This document shows, piece by piece, positions 14,048 to 18,540 of a stretch of DNA of 18,540 bases (its first letter is position 1; every line of letters begins with the position of its first letter). Origin of the DNA: Opitutales bacterium. GTDB lineage: Bacteria; Verrucomicrobiota; Verrucomicrobiia; Opitutales; Oceanipulchritudinaceae. The notes under the pieces are model-generated. The model did no database searches. It had not been told where the DNA came from and saw only the letters and a list, made by a program, of their open reading frames with translations. The DNA is taken from contig SKLD01000436.1 in the NCBI GenBank assembly GCA_007123395.1, positions 1-18,540 of the forward strand. Direction: 5' to 3'. The position numbers were made by a program, and so were the translations under genes.

Positions 14048-15940
14048 TCAGAATTCGTCGCGTTCCGGCGGCTCCCGGCGGCCTGAGTTGAGATGGGTCT
14101 CCAGGATAGAGACGCCGCTCTCAGGTGTTTGGAAGAGAAAGGTCAGCTCAAAGCGCTGCGGCAGCTCGATGCCTTCTTCGTCCCAGAGCATTTCCGGGGT
14201 GAGGTTCAGCGACATTCCGTCGACGGTTGCGGTAATGCCGTGGATTTCAAGAGTCCAGCGGGCGACGGACCGGAAGGTGGAGTCCCGCTCATAGGTGTGC
14301 CCGCCGGTGAGGACGAGATCGATGGTCGAGCCGTCGACGGTGTCCGTTCCGGAGAGGGTGAAGCTGAAGGTTCCGATCGTCAGCTCGAATCCGGGCATTT
14401 CCAGATCGTCGGCAGTGAAGCTTCCGAGTGGAATGAAATCGGCGAAAGCGGGCGCGGTGAGGGTTCCGAGCCATTCGTTCCATTGATGGTCCCAGTAGGT
14501 CGAGATCTGTCCGGCGCGACTGCCCGGCAAAGAGACGAACCCGCCGACATCGCCATGAAATGCGTGGATGAACTCTGCCGTGGTCCGATTCCAGAGGGAG
14601 TCAAAGTAGAGCCAGCCCATCTCCGGGAAATAACACCAGAAGCGGTCGGCTTCATTCCCGTAAAACCACAGCCACCCCCATGCCGGATGAAAGGCGAGGA
14701 AGCGTTCGTTTTCGAAGGCGGGCACCAATCTGAGATCTCCGAACGAAGGAATTTCGATTCGGTTGCCCACCGCGGCCCGGCCGTCGTTGAACCACGGGAG
14801 CGACCGGTAAAGGCCGGGCCGGAAGTCATAGCTCGCGGCCCGGTCCTCGCGGCCGAAGATCACGGTTTCTTCGGAGAGGTGGAAAAACCGCGAGTCAAGG
14901 CGCCGTCCGAAGGGGTGTGCAAAGGACGTCGTTGTCCAAGGGAAACCTTCGGCATGCGGATCGTGATGAAGGAGGTGAAACCATTCGTCCCGAATCCACC
15001 CGATCGCGTGGTCGGACAGTTGAAGGTTCCAGCCGTGCGCGGACTCCGCGATCTGCTCGGAGAGATAGAGCGGAGTCCCAAAGGTGTCGCCGTCGAAGGG
15101 AATATGCGCGGCGTGCGGGCTGGACAGCGCAAGTCCGTGCCTCCGGTCAAAGAGCAGGAGACCGCTCTTGTCGGGCGCGGTCAGAACCCCGGTCTGCGGG
15201 AAAGGGAGGCGGTCGAGCGTGACGGAGTCGATTAAGCCACCCGTTCCGGGCGCTACCTCTTCGATGACGTAAAGGGCCAGATCACGAAGGGATAGGTGGG
15301 GGTCGGTTCCGGGCGTGTCGGCGACATCAAGGAAGATCCAGCGGAAACCCCCGCTCCCGTGGCCGACGGCGACGAGATCGCGGCCTCTGAGGAACTCCGG
15401 AAGCGCGACTTCGCGCTCTACCGGCAGGTCCGGATGGGTAGTGTCGAAGACGACCACTGTATGCGCGTCGTCGTTACGCACATGCAGGTGGATGTTGCCT
15501 TCGGACATGACGGCATGAGCTGTAGCACGGTTTGCGTTGTTGTGGCCCGCCCTAAGAAAGGCGAGGGGGCGGTAGGCGATTCGTTCCAAGCCGCTCCTTG
15601 AATAAACGGAGAATGAAGCGGCCAAGGAGTAGGACGACACCGTGCCGGTGCGCACGACGATGACCGAATCGTCGGCAAGGAGCTTGGCCCCATCGATGTA
15701 GACGTCAGGATACTCTATCGGTGACGACGCCACAGTGCGCCACTGATCGTCCGCCCATTCGCGCATGACCAGCTTCCAAGACTCGTCCGCGGGGTCTGTC
15801 GGCACAACGCTCAGGAGGGCACCGCCCGTCAGCTTTTCGTCCAAGGCGGGCCGTTCTTCAAAGTCCGTCCACACTCGCTGCCCGCAAAGCCCGGTGGCAA
15901 GGCTGCCTAACAATAATAGCAAGCGGATGCGACAGTTCAT
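14048..15940 (-). CDS. Secreted protein of unknown function with tryptophan-rich domain
   Basis: A 630-residue protein from the start MNCRIRLLLLLGSLATGLCG, which is a clear signal peptide; cleavage is likely just after residue 20. An upstream in-frame ATG at 15964 would put eight residues ahead of it, so the start at 15940 is preferred. Residues ~20-400 are beta-rich with no catalytic motif I recognise. Residues ~414-492 are unusually aromatic: FHPAWGWLWFYG, FWCYFPEMGWLYFDSLW and YWDHQWNEWLG. I have seen similar GW-LY/WLWF blocks near the C-terminus of exported verrucomicrobial proteins; that is recollection, not a search. Residues ~500-620 form another beta-rich domain ending in a charged tail (PPERDEF). 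No transmembrane anchor or sorting signal is visible at the C-terminus. The next gene upstream is divergent across 145 bp. Confidence 0.75.
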   Translation of the reverse strand: MNCRIRLLLLLGSLATGLCGQRVWTDFEERPALDEKLTGGALLSVVPTDPADESWKLVMREWADDQWRTVASSPIEYPDVYIDGAKLLADDSVIVVRTGTVSSYSLAASFSVYSRSGLERIAYRPLAFLRAGHNNANRATAHAVMSEGNIHLHVRNDDAHTVVVFDTTHPDLPVEREVALPEFLRGRDLVAVGHGSGGFRWIFLDVADTPGTDPHLSLRDLALYVIEEVAPGTGGLIDSVTLDRLPFPQTGVLTAPDKSGLLLFDRRHGLALSSPHAAHIPFDGDTFGTPLYLSEQIAESAHGWNLQLSDHAIGWIRDEWFHLLHHDPHAEGFPWTTTSFAHPFGRRLDSRFFHLSEETVIFGREDRAASYDFRPGLYRSLPWFNDGRAAVGNRIEIPSFGDLRLVPAFENERFLAFHPAWGWLWFYGNEADRFWCYFPEMGWLYFDSLWNRTTAEFIHAFHGDVGGFVSLPGSRAGQISTYWDHQWNEWLGTLTAPAFADFIPLGSFTADDLEMPGFELTIGTFSFTLSGTDTVDGSTIDLVLTGGHTYERDSTFRSVARWTLEIHGITATVDGMSLNLTPEMLWDEEGIELPQRFELTFLFQTPESGVSILETHLNSGRREPPERDEF

Positions 15941-16085
15941 AAGCGCAGGATTCCGCTGCCGCATTCAGCAAGGTCAACCGCATTCGGTGTTCGGTTTTGT
16001 CAGAGCGACCGGGCTTCTGTCCTTGCGCCGTGATGTTAGCTGTGCTCTAGATAGATGTTTCCCCCCCTGATTCCAGTTTCTCTCA

Positions 16086-18540
16086 ATGATCCCCCGCAAA
16101 ATTGAAATCCGCCGTGCGGCGGTGGTTGCCGCCTTAGGGTGGCTCTCGTTTTCCTTGGCGGCCTCTGCCGCGCTCGTTTGGGACCCGCCCGAAGAGACTC
16201 CGCGCGTGTGGAACGCGGAGGCGATGAGTTGGATGGACGCCGGTGCGCGCGCAACGTGGTCGCCCGGAGCGGATGCGCGCTTCAGCGGCAGCGGATCGAC
16301 CGTGGAGATCGACGGCGCGTTGCGCGCCGGGACAGTAACCGTGGATGGCACCGGTTATGTCTTTGCGCTGGAAAACAACGCCGATGATCTATTGCGCGCG
16401 CGGGCGGTGGAGGGGACGCCGACTTTCCGTTTTTTCGGTAACATCGGCGCTGGCGCGAACAGCTATCCGGAGTTGTCGGCGGTGCGGGGGCGCGGACTCG
16501 TGCTTGAGCCGGAGGGAGAGACCACTTTGGACGCCCGTCTTGAGCCCGCGCTCGGGGGCTCGCCGGTTATCGGTGTGCGGGGTGAAGACGCCGTCGTTAC
16601 TTTCAACGGGCAGTGGATCGCCGATACGGGCACGATCTATTCGTGGCTGACGCCGCTGGAGGGCGGGACGTTCCGCCTTGGGCCGGCCGCTGACATGCGT
16701 TTTATCCGCGACGCGTTTTACACGCTGCAACTCTGGGTGGCGGGCGACGGCACGGGCACGCTGGAGATCGACGAGGCCTTTCAGGCTGATCGCTCGCAGC
16801 GCGGGGTCACGCCGCTGGGCATCGGCTCGATCCGCCTCAGCGACACGACCTTTGTCACCCACCACTCGCGCAATTTACCGATCACCTATCGGCCTGTCTT
16901 CAGCGAGGGCACACAGGCCAACGGCCACCTCGTCTTTGAAGATGCGGGTTCCAGCCGCTGGATTGTGCGCACAAACGACCAGAGCTACGCCGGCGCGGTG
17001 TGGATCTACCGCAATCTTGAGATCACGACGGAGCGCAATCTCACACACCTCGGCGAGACGGAGTCAGCCCCGGACTATACGGCTTACAACGGTTTCAGTG
17101 TAATGAACGGCGCAACGGTGACAAAGCGCGGGCCGGGCCGCCTCGTCCTCGCGGGTGAACAGGCCTACGACGCGAATTCACTCTTTCTCATCGAAGAGGG
17201 CACGGTGGATTTCGTAACCGATCCGTCAGGTGGAACACGTTTCGGCGGCGGCAGCCGGGTGGGCACGCTGCTCGTTTCCGTCGGTCCGGATGGGAAGGCG
17301 CGCTTCCAGGAGCGCGCGCGGATTGCCGCAATCGAGGTCAACGGCGGACTCGCCGTCGGCGAGGGGCTGGAGTTGCGCGATCCCCTCGGTCTCGCCCTCG
17401 GAGATGCGAGCGAGACGGACATTGTCCTGTGCGCGGACCGTTCGGCTCCGTTGATCGACGCGGACGCCGCGGCGGTTTTGGGCGGCACGCTGCGGGTCTG
17501 GCGCGATCCGGATTTCCGGCCGTCGCCCGGCGAAGTCTTCGCCGTCCTGCGGGCGGCGTCGATCGACGGCGACTGGCAACTCGAAGACCTCACCGGTCTC
17601 GGCCTCGAAGTCGAGCGCACCGGCACCGAATGGCAACTGCGTGCAACGGTAAGCGCGCCGCTTTCAGCCGGCGATACCATCCTCGATGATACCTTCGGCG
17701 ATCTCTCCGCGTGGGACGACCTTTCGACCGTGCCCCTCTGGGGCAGTCCCTCACGCCACCGCTCCGCGTTCTCCACGGAGGACGGGCGCGTGCACCTCAT
17801 CCGTTCGGGCGAGGACGATACCCGCGATTTCGCAGGTTACCAGAATGCGAACAGCCTCAAGACCTTCACCGCCCTCGACCACCGCTTTGCCGAACCGTTG
17901 CACCGCCGTGCCGCCTCGATTACCGTCGACGCCCGCATGCGCTGGGAAAATGTCACCAATACGGCGGGCGAGGGGGGGCGCTTCATCATCGCCCTCAACC
18001 ACGATTATCCGGAGGGCGGGCTAGACCTCGCCCCCGAGGGCACGGAAGGTTCGAAATACAACGACTTTTCCGAAGACTGGTGGGCGCGCCCGGCCTACCA
18101 CCTGCGTATCCGCAACAGCAACACGGGCGCGGGCTCTGCCTTTCTCCAATACGGCGGCGGCGACACCGACCTTGGCGAATACGAGGCGACCTCCGACTGG
18201 TGGTTGCCGGGCTTTATCTCCGGCGCGGGCAGTGTCGCTCCCGGCGCGGGCGACGATTTCCCCGCCAACAGCTGGGTGAGCACTCCTGCTGGACTCGCCC
18301 GTGACAGCTACGCTCTCTACCGTTATGTCATCTATCCGGACCGTCAGGAAGTATGGCTCGACGAAAGCGGCAGAGGCGTCTTTCGCCCGGAGGACCGTAA
18401 GGCCGTCATGCCCCTGCCGGAGGAGAGCGACGCTCCGCTCTACCGCTACTTTGAGACCATAGAGGGGCTGCGCCTCTTCTGGAACGGCGGTAGCAACGGC
18501 CAAGTGTATGTCGACCGGCTTACTGTCACGGTCAACACCG
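16086..18540 (+). CDS. Large secreted protein with autotransporter-type (PATR) repeat and lectin-like domain, 3' end missing
   Basis: An open frame of 818 codons runs off the right edge. It starts MIPRKIEIRRAAVVAALGWL and has a signal peptide with probable cleavage after SLAASA (~28). Residues ~28-340 are Gly/Trp-containing beta-rich sequence of the kind that precedes PATR repeats. At ~345-378 VTKRGPGRLVLAGEQAYDAN...LFLIEEGTVDF matches the passenger-associated transport repeat pattern (tK.G.G.L.L.G...Y......GTv). From ~533 (DTFGDLSAWDDL) to the edge the sequence resembles a concanavalin A/LamG-like jelly roll, with WENVTNT and GRFIIALNH strands. Whether a beta-barrel or a PEP-CTERM sorting tail follows cannot be seen. 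A weak promoter-like pair, TTGCGC (16023-16028) and TCTAGA (16046-16051), lies upstream with a 17-bp spacer. No Shine-Dalgarno precedes the ATG. Confidence 0.82.
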   Translation, partial: MIPRKIEIRRAAVVAALGWLSFSLAASAALVWDPPEETPRVWNAEAMSWMDAGARATWSPGADARFSGSGSTVEIDGALRAGTVTVDGTGYVFALENNADDLLRARAVEGTPTFRFFGNIGAGANSYPELSAVRGRGLVLEPEGETTLDARLEPALGGSPVIGVRGEDAVVTFNGQWIADTGTIYSWLTPLEGGTFRLGPAADMRFIRDAFYTLQLWVAGDGTGTLEIDEAFQADRSQRGVTPLGIGSIRLSDTTFVTHHSRNLPITYRPVFSEGTQANGHLVFEDAGSSRWIVRTNDQSYAGAVWIYRNLEITTERNLTHLGETESAPDYTAYNGFSVMNGATVTKRGPGRLVLAGEQAYDANSLFLIEEGTVDFVTDPSGGTRFGGGSRVGTLLVSVGPDGKARFQERARIAAIEVNGGLAVGEGLELRDPLGLALGDASETDIVLCADRSAPLIDADAAAVLGGTLRVWRDPDFRPSPGEVFAVLRAASIDGDWQLEDLTGLGLEVERTGTEWQLRATVSAPLSAGDTILDDTFGDLSAWDDLSTVPLWGSPSRHRSAFSTEDGRVHLIRSGEDDTRDFAGYQNANSLKTFTALDHRFAEPLHRRAASITVDARMRWENVTNTAGEGGRFIIALNHDYPEGGLDLAPEGTEGSKYNDFSEDWWARPAYHLRIRNSNTGAGSAFLQYGGGDTDLGEYEATSDWWLPGFISGAGSVAPGAGDDFPANSWVSTPAGLARDSYALYRYVIYPDRQEVWLDESGRGVFRPEDRKAVMPLPEESDAPLYRYFETIEGLRLFWNGGSNGQVYVDRLTVTVNT

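Overview
The window looks like a high-GC Gram-negative chromosome, most likely Verrucomicrobiota (Opitutae-like). This is inferred from three things: a RAYT-type Y1 transposase at the left edge, large secreted proteins including one with an autotransporter-type (PATR-like) beta-strand repeat, and a tryptophan-rich GWLY/WLWFYG-type domain that I associate with exported proteins of that group. No rRNA, tRNA or CRISPR array is visible.

Left part (1-5052): the 5' end of a RAYT-like transposase runs off the left edge. A ~660 bp stretch without a convincing gene follows, with an AT-rich part and a perfect 7-bp hairpin. Next come queG (tRNA queuosine synthesis) on the minus strand and, divergently, a two-gene unit. 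That unit is a transglutaminase-like cysteine protease overlapping by ATGA a 714-residue DUF2126 (putative amidoligase) protein. These two domains are usually met fused in one long polypeptide.

Middle part (5289-9700): three minus-strand genes converge on that pair. They are a GH13/CBM48 alpha-glucan enzyme, a MauE/DoxX-like membrane protein with a CxC motif, and a zinc-ribbon HExxH metallopeptidase; the last two overlap by 4 bp. Upstream lies a ~750 bp wreck of an IS1634-type insertion sequence. Its transposase has lost the catalytic core and other internal pieces but keeps imperfect terminal inverted repeats. One end supplies the stop codon of a 35-codon membrane-peptide ORF.

Right part (9697-18540): a ferric-reductase-like flavocytochrome, an ABC solute-binding protein and an FbpC-type ABC ATPase lie in one direction, suggesting metal (possibly iron) acquisition, but no permease is present. 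Then comes a secreted protein with a tryptophan-rich domain (minus). Divergent from it is a very large secreted protein (plus, running off the right edge) with a PATR-like repeat and a lectin-like beta domain.

The best candidate for an under-described system is the split transglutaminase/DUF2126 pair facing a metallopeptidase and a redox-type membrane protein: peptide-bond making and breaking enzymes side by side. That link is inference from position only.
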